DNA of 47,046 bases from an uncultured Candidatus Pelagibacter sp. GTDB taxonomy: Bacteria > Pseudomonadota > Alphaproteobacteria > Pelagibacterales > Pelagibacteraceae. The notes beneath the pieces are model-generated. The model was not told where the DNA came from. It did not search any database and worked only from the letters and a program-made list of their open reading frames with translations. The translations under genes were made by a program, and so were the position numbers. The DNA is taken from positions 1 through 47,046 of the forward strand of contig CAJQSH010000002.1 in NCBI GenBank assembly GCA_905612505.1, in the 5' to 3' direction. Position 1 is the stretch's first letter. Every line of letters begins with the position of its first letter. Below are positions 25,101 through 34,299 of the stretch, piece by piece.

Positions 25101-25110
25101 TGAAAAAAAA

Positions 25111-25608
25111 TTATTTTTTTTCTTCAGAACTTTCTTTTTTTGGTTCTGCTTGAGCTTCAGGTTGTTTTTCTATTGGTGCTATATTTTCTTCAGTAACCAC
25201 TTCAGGTTTAACATTAACCTCTATACCAAGTTTTTTTCTAATTTTTTCTGCGATTCTTGCTGATTTACCCGTTCTATCTCTTAGATAATATAATTTTGCT
25301 CTTCTAACTTTTCCATGTCTAATAACCGTAATAGTATCAATTACCGTTCCATATAATGGAAATGTTCTCTCTACACCTTCTCCAAATGAAATTTTTCTAA
25401 CTGTAAATGATGAATTAAGGTCTCTATTTTTTCTCGCAATACAAACACCTTCAAAATACTGAATTCTATCTTTTTTTCCTTCAGTAATTCTTACACCTAC
25501 CTTTACAACGTCTCCTGGAAAAAAATCAGGTATTTTTTTTTCAGCTAGTATTTTTTTAACGTTATGTTGGTTTATTTCTTCTATTGTTTTCATGTTAATA
25601 TTTATCAA
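25111..25608 (-). CDS. rplS: 50S ribosomal protein L19 with charged C-terminal extension
   Basis: 165 aa; [34 protein letters not shown]; tail [19 protein letters not shown]. Confidence 0.95.
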   Translation of the reverse strand: MININMKTIEEINQHNVKKILAEKKIPDFFPGDVVKVGVRITEGKKDRIQYFEGVCIARKNRDLNSSFTVRKISFGEGVERTFPLYGTVIDTITVIRHGKVRRAKLYYLRDRTGKSARIAEKIRKKLGIEVNVKPEVVTEENIAPIEKQPEAQAEPKKESSEEKK

Positions 25609-25609
25609 A

Positions 25610-26296
25610 TTAATTTTTCTTATATTTTTCCCATAAATCTAGTCTTCGGTCGCGTGTTATAGCCTCTGATTGAGATAAACGCCAGTCTTTAATTTTGACA
25701 TGATCTCCTGATAATAACACTTCTGGAACACTTTTCCCCTCCCAAATCTGTGGTTTAGTATATTGAGGATATTCTAATAATCCATTCTCAAAACTTTCAT
25801 CTATTTTAGATTGATCATTTCCCAATACTCCAGGTAATAATCTCAAAATACTATCTAAAATAATAAGTGAAGCTGTTTCTCCGCCAGATAAAATAAAGTC
25901 TCCTATACTGATCTCTTCTATATTTCTTGTTGATAATACTCTTTCATCAACTCCTTCAAAATGACCACATATTAAACTTATTGATTTTTCATTTGAAAGT
26001 TCTTTTGCAAATTGCTGATCAAATTTTTTCCCTTTAGGTGATAAATAAAAAATTCTTTCACCTTCTTCTATATTCTGATCGATTGATTTTGCTAAAACAT
26101 CTGCTTTAATCAACATTCCAGATCCACCACCAAAAATTGTGTCGTCAACAGTTTTGTGTTTATCTTCTGCTGCATCTCTAATGTTTACCACTTTCAAATC
26201 CCAAGTCTTGTTTGATAATGCTTTCCCATATAGCCCTTTGTTTAAAGGGCCAGGAAACATTTCTGGGTAAAGTGTAAATACTTTAGCTTGCCACAT
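25610..26296 (-). CDS. trmD: tRNA (guanine-N1)-methyltransferase
   Basis: 228 aa; [33 protein letters not shown]. Confidence 0.95.
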   Translation of the reverse strand: MWQAKVFTLYPEMFPGPLNKGLYGKALSNKTWDLKVVNIRDAAEDKHKTVDDTIFGGGSGMLIKADVLAKSIDQNIEEGERIFYLSPKGKKFDQQFAKELSNEKSISLICGHFEGVDERVLSTRNIEEISIGDFILSGGETASLIILDSILRLLPGVLGNDQSKIDESFENGLLEYPQYTKPQIWEGKSVPEVLLSGDHVKIKDWRLSQSEAITRDRRLDLWEKYKKN

Positions 26297-26304
26297 TAAT
26301 TTAA

Positions 26305-26712
26305 CTATTTAGCCTCTTTCTTTGGGGCTTCTGCTGCTGGAGCTACTTCTACTTTAGGAGCCTCTTTCTTTGGGGCTTCTGCTGCTGGAGCTATCTCGTC
26401 TCCTTCTTTTTTTCTTTCTTTTTTAGGAATTGCCTTATGCGGGTTATTACCATTTACAGGCATTGGCATAATATCATTTTCACCTAAAATTCTTGCCACT
26501 CTAGTTGTTGGTTGAGCACCTTGACCTAACCAATATTTAATTCTTTCAGCTTCTAGTCCTACTCTTTCCTTTTTATCTTTTTGCAAAAGAGGATTGAAAA
26601 ATCCTACTTTTTCAATAAACTTTCCATCTCTTGCACGACGACTATCTGCAATAACCACTTTATATACTGGTCTTTTTTTTGTTCCACCTCTTGATAATCT
26701 TATTTTTAACAT
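26305..26712 (-). CDS. rpsP: 30S ribosomal protein S16 with low-complexity C-terminal tail
   Basis: 135 aa; MLKIRLSRGGTKKRPVYKVVIADSRRARDGKFIEKVGFFNP; tail APAAEAPKKEAPKVEVAPAAEAPKKEAK. Confidence 0.95.
   Translation of the reverse strand: MLKIRLSRGGTKKRPVYKVVIADSRRARDGKFIEKVGFFNPLLQKDKKERVGLEAERIKYWLGQGAQPTTRVARILGENDIMPMPVNGNNPHKAIPKKERKKEGDEIAPAAEAPKKEAPKVEVAPAAEAPKKEAK
26311..26393. repeat. 48-bp-period tandem repeat in rpsP 3' end (35-nt identical copies at 26311-26345 and 26359-26393)
   Basis: agcctctttctttggggcttctgctgctggagcta present twice exactly, 48 nt apart. Confidence 0.9.
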
Positions 26713-26726
26713 TTCTTCTCCTTTAT

Positions 26727-27999
26727 TTATTTAAGTTGATTTAAAAGCTCTGGAGGTATTCCTTTATCGGACATACCCTTCAGGTTTCCTTTTGACATCC
26801 TCTTCATCATTTCTGACATCATTTTAAATTGCTTAAGCAATTTATTGATCGTGGCCGCATCTGTTCCAGAACCATTAGCAATTCTTTTTTTTCTAGAACC
26901 ATTAATAACTTTAGGGTTCTCTCTTTCTTTTTTGGTCATAGATAAAATTATTGCTTCGTTTAAAGTAATAATTTTTTCATCAATTCCTCCTGCATCCATC
27001 TGTGATTTCATTTTAGAAACTCCAGGCATAAATGACATAATTCCTTCTATACCGCCCATTTTTTTCATTTGCCTTAACTGGGTTAAATAATCCTCCATAG
27101 AGAATTGTCCTTTTTTTAAATTCTCCTCAGCTTTTTTTATATTTTCTTCACCAAGATCCTCTGCTGCTTTTTCAACAAGAGATACGATGTCTCCCATTCC
27201 AAGTATTCTATTTGCTATTCTATCTGGATGAAAAACTTCTAGATTATCTATCTTTTCTCCTATACCCAAAAATTTAATTGGAACTTGAGAGACATATTTC
27301 ATACTAACGGCAGCACCACCTCTTGCGTCACCATCTGCTCTAGTTAAAACAATACCTGTTAAATTTACAGTATTCTTAAATTCTCTCGCAACTTCTGCTG
27401 CAACTTGTCCTGTTAATGAATCTGCAACTAAAAATATTTCGGTTGGATTGATTATGCTTTCAATTTGCTTAATCTCGCTCATCATTTGGAGGTCTATTTG
27501 AGTTCTTCCTGCTGTATCAAATAATATAATTTCAGCACCACTAAGGTTTGCGGCGCTAACTGCTCTTCTGCAAATATCTGTAAACATCAAGACTAACCAT
27601 CATGATTTTTTTTTTTTTATTCTTTTCTAAATATTTAGCTAATTTTGCTGTGGTTGTAGTTTTGCCTGAACCTTGAAGACCCACCAACATCATTGGGACA
27701 GGTGGAACTGCATTCAAGTTTATATCTGTGTTACTTTCTCCTAAAAGACTAACCAGTTCATCATGAACAATTTTTACAACCATATCACCTGGAGAAGTTG
27801 ACCGAATTATTTCTTTTCCTAAAATTTTAGGTTTAACCTTCGATATGAAATCTTTAGCCACATCAAGAGATACATCGGCCTCTAAAAGGGCCTGTCTAAT
27901 ATTTGCTAAACCCTCATTTACTTGATTCTCATCAAGAGAAGGTGCTTTTTTTAAAGAAGAAAAAATTTCTTCAAATTTATTTGTTAAGTTTTCAAACAT
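26727..27999 (-). pseudogene. ffh: Signal recognition particle protein Ffh, interrupted by internal deletion/frameshift
   Basis: N-part (MFENLTNKFEEIF...GLQGSGKTTTTAKLAKYL...MMVSLDVYR) and C-part (ICRRAVSAANLSGAEIILFDTAGRT...MSEMMKRMSKGNL) lie in different frames. The segment expected between DVYR and ICRRA (about 30 aa) is absent at about 27576-27579. Confidence 0.9.
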
Positions 28000-28110
28000 A
28001 ATTATTACACACAGCAGTAATCTCACTAGTGGGCGAAGTCTCGCTGACTAGTGTCGATCTCTTTGTTTCCAAAGACACCACAAATTTAACGTTTTTGCGG
28101 AAACGTGATC
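28000..28110 (-). ncRNA. Structured 5' leader of ffh (candidate cis-regulatory RNA, ffh-type motif)
   Basis: Three hairpins on the minus strand: ACGTTT-CCGCAA-AAACGT (28089-28106), TCTTTG-GAAA-CAAAGA (28060-28075, GNRA loop), CACTAGT..GCGA-GACT-TCGC..ACTAGTG (28024-28053); GATC/GATC closing pairing possible. Confidence 0.75.
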
Positions 28111-28112
28111 AA

Positions 28113-28138
28113 ACTATAATAGAGGTTCAAAAAGTCAA
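28113..28138 (-). promoter_or_regulatory. Possible promoter for the ffh leader
   Basis: Minus strand reads TATTGACTTTTTGAACCTCTATTATAGTTT: -35-like TATTGA/TTGACT and -10-like TATAGT; spacing is not ideal for TTGACT. Confidence 0.35.
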
Positions 28139-28160
28139 TAAATAAGTTAAATATCTGTAT

Positions 28161-28985
28161 ATGGATATTAAAGCTTTTAAAATGAATGGTTTAGGTAATG
28201 ATTTTGTAATCATCGATCAGAGAATTCACGAACTTAATTTAAGCAAAGATCAAATAATTAAGATATGTGATCGTAACTATATTGGGTGTGACCAGCTTAT
28301 TTTAATAAAAAAAAATAGAAAAATAGATGCTAGTTTAGAGTTTTATAATTCAGATGGAAGTATGTCTGGAGCTTGTGGAAACGGTACAAGATGTGTTGCA
28401 GAGTTTTTATCAAAAGAAAATAATAAAAAACAAATCACTGTGTGGACTTCTTCAGGTTCTTTAAAATCAAATATTTTAGGAAATAAATTAGTAGAAACTG
28501 AAATTGGGATACCTAAAACGAATTGGAATGAAATTCCATTAAACAAGAGCTTAGACACTAAAGATCTTAAAATTGAAATCTTAGACAAAGATAACAGTAA
28601 ACTTGTCGGTGGTACTGCTGTAAATGTAGGAAATCCACATATAATTTTTTTTGTAGAAGATATTGAGAATTTTGATTTAAAGAAAATTGGACCAAAAATT
28701 GAAAATCATGAACTATTCCCAGAAAAATGTAATGTTACACTTGCTAAGATTATAAACAAAAATTTAATAAAAGTTAAAGTTTGGGAACGAGGCGCAGGAC
28801 TTACAAAAGCATGTGGCACTGCAGCGTGTGCAACAGCTTTTGTGGCTAATATTAAAGGACTAACAGAAAAAAATACGGATGTAGAGTTTACATTGGGAAA
28901 ACTATCAATTTCTATAGACCAAAAAGATAGTATTCACATGAAAGGACCAGTTTCTGATATTAAGAATATCGAAATTAAATTTTAA
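28161..28985 (+). CDS. dapF: Diaminopimelate epimerase
   Basis: 274 aa; MNGLGNDFVIID, GACGNGTRCVAEF, ACGTAACAT. Confidence 0.95.
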   Translation: MDIKAFKMNGLGNDFVIIDQRIHELNLSKDQIIKICDRNYIGCDQLILIKKNRKIDASLEFYNSDGSMSGACGNGTRCVAEFLSKENNKKQITVWTSSGSLKSNILGNKLVETEIGIPKTNWNEIPLNKSLDTKDLKIEILDKDNSKLVGGTAVNVGNPHIIFFVEDIENFDLKKIGPKIENHELFPEKCNVTLAKIINKNLIKVKVWERGAGLTKACGTAACATAFVANIKGLTEKNTDVEFTLGKLSISIDQKDSIHMKGPVSDIKNIEIKF

Positions 28986-29902
28986 TGGGAATCTTTGATA
29001 AATTTAAAATTGGATTTAAAAAAAATGCATCTACATTCACATCTGGTTTAAAAGATATAATTGTAAATAAAGAGATAGATGACAAAGCATTAGATCAAAT
29101 TGAAGAATATTTGATACAATCTGATGTTGGGATTTTAGCAGCCTCAGAAATCAAAGAAATTATTGCCAGAGAGAAAATTGACCCTAAAAAAGATACTATA
29201 AGTGAAATAAATATAATCCTTAAAGATTATATGGTTTCTTTAATGAGGCCACTTGAAAGTAGAAATTTTTTTAATAAAAAAGATAAACTAAATGCCATTC
29301 TTATCTCGGGCGTTAATGGCGTTGGAAAAACAACAACAATCGGAAAAATAGGAAAAATTTTAAAATCAAATGGAAACAAAGTTATGTTTTCAGCTTGTGA
29401 TACTTTCAGAGCGGCAGCCATAGAACAATTAGAAAGTTGGGCAAATAAAATAGATGTTAATATTACAAAATCTGCCCAGGGCTCAGATCCTGCTTCTGTC
29501 GCATATAAAGCTATTGAATTAGCATTAAAAAATAATTTTAGTCATGTATTAATTGATACCGCCGGAAGACTTCAAAATAAAAAAAATTTAATGGAAGAAT
29601 ATAAAAAAATTGCAAACGTAACCAAAAAAATTGATCCTGATGCACCTCATGATGTAATTTTAGTACTTGATGCAACATCAGGTCAAAATGTTATTAATCA
29701 AGTTGAAGAATTTAATAAAATTATTCCCATCACAGGACTAATAATGACAAAATTAGATGGAACAGCAAAAGGTGGTATTTTATTGGCACTTGCGAAAAAA
29801 TATAAACTACCAATAATTGCTCTTGGACTGGGTGAAAAAGAAGATGATTTACAAATTTTTAGTGCAGAAAAATTTGCTGAAGCTTTTATACAAATTAATT
29901 AA
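28985..29902 (+). CDS. ftsY: SRP receptor GTPase FtsY
   Basis: 305 aa; GVNGVGKTTTIGKIGK, DTFRAAAIEQL, DTAGRLQNKKNLMEE, TKLDGTAKGG. Confidence 0.96.
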   Translation: MGIFDKFKIGFKKNASTFTSGLKDIIVNKEIDDKALDQIEEYLIQSDVGILAASEIKEIIAREKIDPKKDTISEINIILKDYMVSLMRPLESRNFFNKKDKLNAILISGVNGVGKTTTIGKIGKILKSNGNKVMFSACDTFRAAAIEQLESWANKIDVNITKSAQGSDPASVAYKAIELALKNNFSHVLIDTAGRLQNKKNLMEEYKKIANVTKKIDPDAPHDVILVLDATSGQNVINQVEEFNKIIPITGLIMTKLDGTAKGGILLALAKKYKLPIIALGLGEKEDDLQIFSAEKFAEAFIQIN

Positions 29903-30462
29903 TTGATTAAATTATTTGAAATTAAAGGTTTATAATAACTACATTTATAATTTTCATTTAATTGAGAATGACCACAGTTTTTTGTAATAGATGAAATAAT
30001 AAATTCCAATTTTCCACCTGAAGGATATTTATTTAATTTTTTATTAGCAATATCAAATTTAAAATTCATATTAATATTTTTAATGGCACTAATCATAACC
30101 AAGGTGTTGTTATCTTTTAAGAGATAATAAGCAAAATCTTCTGGAAAAACTGGAAAATCATAGTCCTCTAAAAAGTATTTAGCTTGTGATGGGAACCATT
30201 CATACGAAATTAATGAAGATGAAGTTTTTGTTTTATAATTATATATATATAGATCCTGAGGATAATCTGTTACGTAATTAAAATCTTCTCCTCTTGCTAA
30301 AATAGATTTTTCTCTAGTCTTAAAATAAAGAGCAAAACTTTTATTGTGTGCATTCATTTGCCCAATATGAAAAAGATTATCAATTATAGATTCTGTATTT
30401 TCTGCAGAAATAGAATTAATAGGTATAATTAAAAAAAATAAAACTATAATAAATTTATTCAT
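29899..30462 (-). CDS. Hypothetical secreted protein (N-terminal signal peptide)
   Basis: 187 aa; MNKFIIVLFFLIIPINSISA signal-like N-terminus; stop codon overlaps the ftsY stop convergently. Confidence 0.7.
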   Translation of the reverse strand: MNKFIIVLFFLIIPINSISAENTESIIDNLFHIGQMNAHNKSFALYFKTREKSILARGEDFNYVTDYPQDLYIYNYKTKTSSSLISYEWFPSQAKYFLEDYDFPVFPEDFAYYLLKDNNTLVMISAIKNINMNFKFDIANKKLNKYPSGGKLEFIISSITKNCGHSQLNENYKCSYYKPLISNNLIN

Positions 30463-30516
30463 AACTATTATATAAAATTAAATTTTGTAGTTTATTTGTT
30501 TAGATTGTGGCTTAAT

Positions 30517-31409
30517 TTAAATTTTTTTTTTAGCAATATAAACTCCACTAAAGACCAAAAAGGTTCCTATATAATGGTAGTATTCTAATTTCTCATTAAA
30601 TAACAGTACCCCATAAATTGCTCCATAAACTGTAAAAATATATAGGGTAAAACCTGTAATTGAAGCGCCAAGTTTTTTTTGAGCCATAGTGTATAAAGTA
30701 AAGGCTATAATTCCTGGTGAAATAGACGAAAACAATATTCACATAAAAAAAATAAATTGAAGACTGTTTCTTTTAAAGAAATTATCTCTTCTATTAAATA
30801 AAAAGGAAGCAGACTAAAGGCACCAAAAAAAGCCATTAAAGTAAATCTTTCAAAAATTTCTAAATTTGTTTTCCAATAGAATAAGTAGATATAATATAGG
30901 GCCCAACCAACTGAAGATGCCAACATCCACAAATCACCAATCGTGAACTTGAAATTGATTAATAAGTTGATATCTCCCTTAATAATAATTGTAAATACCC
31001 CCAATAAACAAGCTGTAAGACCAACAATTCTTAGAAAATTTATTTTTTCTTTGAAAAAAATACATGAAATTAAAATTATAAAAATTGGAGATGATTAATA
31101 AATAATTCCCATATTTGTAATTGTGGTTGTTTGTCCTGCTAAAAATGGAAATGCTCCACAAACTCCACACCCCATTGACCCTATAAAAAAAAATTTGTAT
31201 TCTTGTTTAACAAACTTAAAATTTTTTTTTAATAACTTAAATGTAAAAGGTAAAAGAATAAAGAAAACTGCTAACCATCTACAAAAAGCTAGTGAAATAG
31301 GAGGAACAAACTCAACTCCTCCTCTCGCAACTATTAAATTACTAGCCATAAAAATTGGTTGAATAAAGAGAAGTAAGAAAGGTAAGTAGCTATCTCTTGA
31401 CTCTCTCAT
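30517..31409 (-). pseudogene. EamA/DMT-family transporter, decayed
   Basis: Parts 31095-31409, 30705-31004 and 30517-30735 together resemble one 10-TM DMT permease. Interrupted by an in-frame TAA (GIIY*SSPIFIILISCIFFKEK) near 31095 and a later frameshift near 30705-30735. Confidence 0.8.
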
Positions 31410-31422
31410 TTTGTGATAAAAT

Positions 31423-31602
31423 TTATTTTTTATCGAAAAAGGCTTCGTAGAGCATCATAAAAATTGCTACAGCCATTAAAATAAATACTGGTAAAACGTC
31501 AATTAAATTTATCATTGATGATCTTGTCAATGTTGACGCAAGACCTACAAGAAAAGATATTGCAAGCAGGCATCCTAATGCTGTTGTTATTTTATTTAGC
31601 AT
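31423..31602 (-). CDS. Small membrane protein (59 aa), not in supplied ORF track
   Basis: Hand translation: MLNKITTALGCLLAISFLVGLASTLTRSSMINLIDVLPVFILMAVAIFMMLYEAFFDKK*; two hydrophobic segments; start overlaps the amidase stop by 11 nt. Confidence 0.65.
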   Translation of the reverse strand: MLNKITTALGCLLAISFLVGLASTLTRSSMINLIDVLPVFILMAVAIFMMLYEAFFDKK

Positions 31603-32926
31603 ATTTTTTACAATTTTTTTCTAGCCAATTAGCTACACCTAAAAATCTTAAATCATCAAGTTTGTCCCCAGCTAATTGAATTCCTAATGGTAAATTATTT
31701 GCACCAGTAAGTAAAGGTAATGAAATTGAAGGGACACCCATATAAGTCCAAACAGTACAGAACTCTGGACTCCCAGTGCTTTTCAAACCTTTATCCGCAA
31801 CACCAGTAGTTGCTGGACTTAAAACACCGTGATAGTCCTCAAATACTTCTTGATAGGATTCATAGCTACGTTTCATAAAATCAATTGCTTCTACATATTC
31901 TTTTGCAGAATATTTTAACCCTCTTTCAATTGCACTTATCATTTCTTTTGAAAGTTTTTTCTTATATTTTTTATAATAAGCTTCAAAATTATTAGCCATA
32001 TCTGTTTCATGAATTATTTTGTGATATTTTGGAATATTATCAAAATATGACGGCGTATCAAATACTTCAATATTTTTTTTAAATGTTTTTATCAAAAATT
32101 CAAAGGATTTTTGAGATTCTTTATCAAGATTTTTCCAGTTTTTAGTTTTGTAAAAAATAAATTTTGGTTCAAATAATGGTCCTTTTTTACAAATTTTTAA
32201 CATTTCGTCTGCTGAATAATGAATGGTCGCACTGTCATATAAATCTTTTTTAATTAAAGATTTTGCTAACAATGCTACGTCTTCAACTGTTTTTCCAAAT
32301 ACTCCTATGTGATCAAGTTTATCAGATTGTTTTAAAACTCCACTTCGTGAGATTAATCCATAAGATGGTTTATAACCCACAACACCACAATAAGATGCTG
32401 GTCGAATAACTGAACCATTAGTTTGTGAGCCTATTGATAGTGGTGCCATGTGTGCCGCTACCACAGCCGCAGATCCACTAGAAGATCCTCCTGGCGTTCT
32501 AGAATAATCATGAGGGTTTGTAGTTTTTCCAGGATGAAAATAAGCAAGCTCTGTAGTTTCTGTTTTTCCCATAACTATAGCTCCAGCTATCTTTAATAAG
32601 TTCACTACTTCAGCATCCTGTGAGCCTGTCATTTTTTTTCTAATAACAGTTCCACACTCGGTTGGCATATCTAAGGTTCCAATTATATCTTTAACAGCAA
32701 CTGGTAGACCATGAAGCGGTCCTAGTGGCTTGCCAGATTTTCTATAAACATCTGCTTCTTCTGCTTTTTCTAGAAGTTCTTTCTTATTAAAATGTGCCCA
32801 AGCTTTTATATCTTTTTCAAACTTTTTAATTCTATCAATATATTGCGTACAAACTTCAACTGATGAAATTTGACCTTCTCTTAGCTGTTCAACTAAGTTG
32901 TTAGTAGTAAGTAAAAATATATCTGT
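31592..32926 (-). CDS. Amidase signature family hydrolase
   Basis: GGSSSGSAAVVAAHMAPLSIGSQTNGSVIRPASYCGVVGYKPSYG amidase signature; start placed at MTDIFLL rather than the upstream in-frame Met at 32968. Confidence 0.9.
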   Translation of the reverse strand, partial: TDIFLLTTNNLVEQLREGQISSVEVCTQYIDRIKKFEKDIKAWAHFNKKELLEKAEEADVYRKSGKPLGPLHGLPVAVKDIIGTLDMPTECGTVIRKKMTGSQDAEVVNLLKIAGAIVMGKTETTELAYFHPGKTTNPHDYSRTPGGSSSGSAAVVAAHMAPLSIGSQTNGSVIRPASYCGVVGYKPSYGLISRSGVLKQSDKLDHIGVFGKTVEDVALLAKSLIKKDLYDSATIHYSADEMLKICKKGPLFEPKFIFYKTKNWKNLDKESQKSFEFLIKTFKKNIEVFDTPSYFDNIPKYHKIIHETDMANNFEAYYKKYKKKLSKEMISAIERGLKYSAKEYVEAIDFMKRSYESYQEVFEDYHGVLSPATTGVADKGLKSTGSPEFCTVWTYMGVPSISLPLLTGANNLPLGIQLAGDKLDDLRFLGVANWLEKNCKKYAK

Positions 32927-32937
32927 CATTTTTTTAA

Positions 32938-34299
32938 TTAATTTGCAAATAATGTCTCTGGTAGCCACAAAGCAATACCTGGAAACATATACATAAGGAA
33001 CATCGCAAATATTACTATGCCTAAGAATGGCATGATTCCTGCAAATATTTCCATCAGTTCAACATTATTTTTTTGAACACCTTTTAAATAGTAGGCGGAC
33101 ATGGCCATGGGTGGTGTTAAAAAGGATGTTTGTAAATTCAAAGCAATTAACATTGCAAAGAAATATGGATTAACATCAAACACCTCAAGTAATGGTAAAA
33201 ATATTGGAACAAATATAATTAAAATTTCAGTCCATTCTAATGGCCAACCTAAAAGAAAAATTATAATTTGTGTAATTATTAAAAATTGCCAAGTTGTTAT
33301 TTCAATTGATTTAAAAAAATGTTCAAAAATTTCGTGGCCACCTAAATAAGAGAATACTGAAGAAAAAGTCCAAGAACCAATAAATAACCACATAATCATT
33401 GCTGTAGTTTTAGCTGTTAAAAAAACTGATTCTTTAAAACCTTTCCATGTAAGAGTTTTATAAAACCAAGATAAAAGTATTGCCCCAAAGGCTCCTGCAG
33501 CAGCAGCTTCTGCAGGCGTTGCCATGCCTGCTAAAATTGTTCCAAGTACCAGCATTATTAAACCAAAAAGTGGCACAAATGAAACTAACACTTCTTTTAA
33601 AATTTCTCCTCTTGGTGGAATATCTTCTGCTTTTGGTTTAGGTGCAATTGATGGATCCATCCAAGCTCTAATTACTGCGTAAGATATATACAACCCCGAA
33701 AGCAATAGTCCTGGAAAGATTGCTGCAGCAAACAATCTTAATGGTGATAATTGTGCAATCACTGAATAAACAATTAACATAATACTTGGTGGTATTAAAA
33801 TTCCTAAACATCCCCCTGCACAAATTACACCTGATGCAAATTTTTTATCATATCCTGCTTTAATCATTGCAGGCCAAGCAAGTAGACCCATTAAAGTTAC
33901 AACAGCGCCTATAATTCCAGTTGCTGTAGAAAATAAAGTGCATGTTATTAATGCCGCTACTGCCATTGAGCCAGGAAGCTTGTGTGCTGCCAATCTAATT
34001 GCAAAAAATAATTTTGATACAATTCCAGCTCTTTCAACCAAGTATCCCATAAATAAAAAAAGTGGGACAGCGGTGAGAACATTGTTGTCCATAACACTAT
34101 AAGTGTTTTGAACAAATAATTGGAATATTCTATTATCGAATACATGCTCCATTAATACCGGATCATAAAAAGCATAATAACCAAAGCCTATTCCCATTGC
34201 CATCAGCGTAAATGCAATTGGAAAACCTAATAGCACTGCAAATAAAAATATTCCCATCATTAGAAGAGCTACTTCTGGGTTTGTTAAACTAAATAACAT
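32938..34299 (-). CDS. dctM: TRAP transporter large permease (DctM-type)
   Basis: 453 aa; many TM segments; GCLGILIPPSIMLIVY, TPAEAAAAGAFGA motifs. Confidence 0.92.
   Translation of the reverse strand: MLFSLTNPEVALLMMGIFLFAVLLGFPIAFTLMAMGIGFGYYAFYDPVLMEHVFDNRIFQLFVQNTYSVMDNNVLTAVPLFLFMGYLVERAGIVSKLFFAIRLAAHKLPGSMAVAALITCTLFSTATGIIGAVVTLMGLLAWPAMIKAGYDKKFASGVICAGGCLGILIPPSIMLIVYSVIAQLSPLRLFAAAIFPGLLLSGLYISYAVIRAWMDPSIAPKPKAEDIPPRGEILKEVLVSFVPLFGLIMLVLGTILAGMATPAEAAAAGAFGAILLSWFYKTLTWKGFKESVFLTAKTTAMIMWLFIGSWTFSSVFSYLGGHEIFEHFFKSIEITTWQFLIITQIIIFLLGWPLEWTEILIIFVPIFLPLLEVFDVNPYFFAMLIALNLQTSFLTPPMAMSAYYLKGVQKNNVELMEIFAGIMPFLGIVIFAMFLMYMFPGIALWLPETLFAN

Noticed and set aside
28024-28110. 4.5S SRP RNA (ffs) next to ffh
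   Set aside because: Lacks the conserved SRP domain IV signature (GGAAGGAAGCAGC-type loop); a cis leader is the better fit.
30979-31170. 63-aa minus-strand ORF (MWSLWSISIF...)
   Set aside because: Out-of-frame reading through the EamA pseudogene; the in-frame continuation of the transporter is a better explanation.
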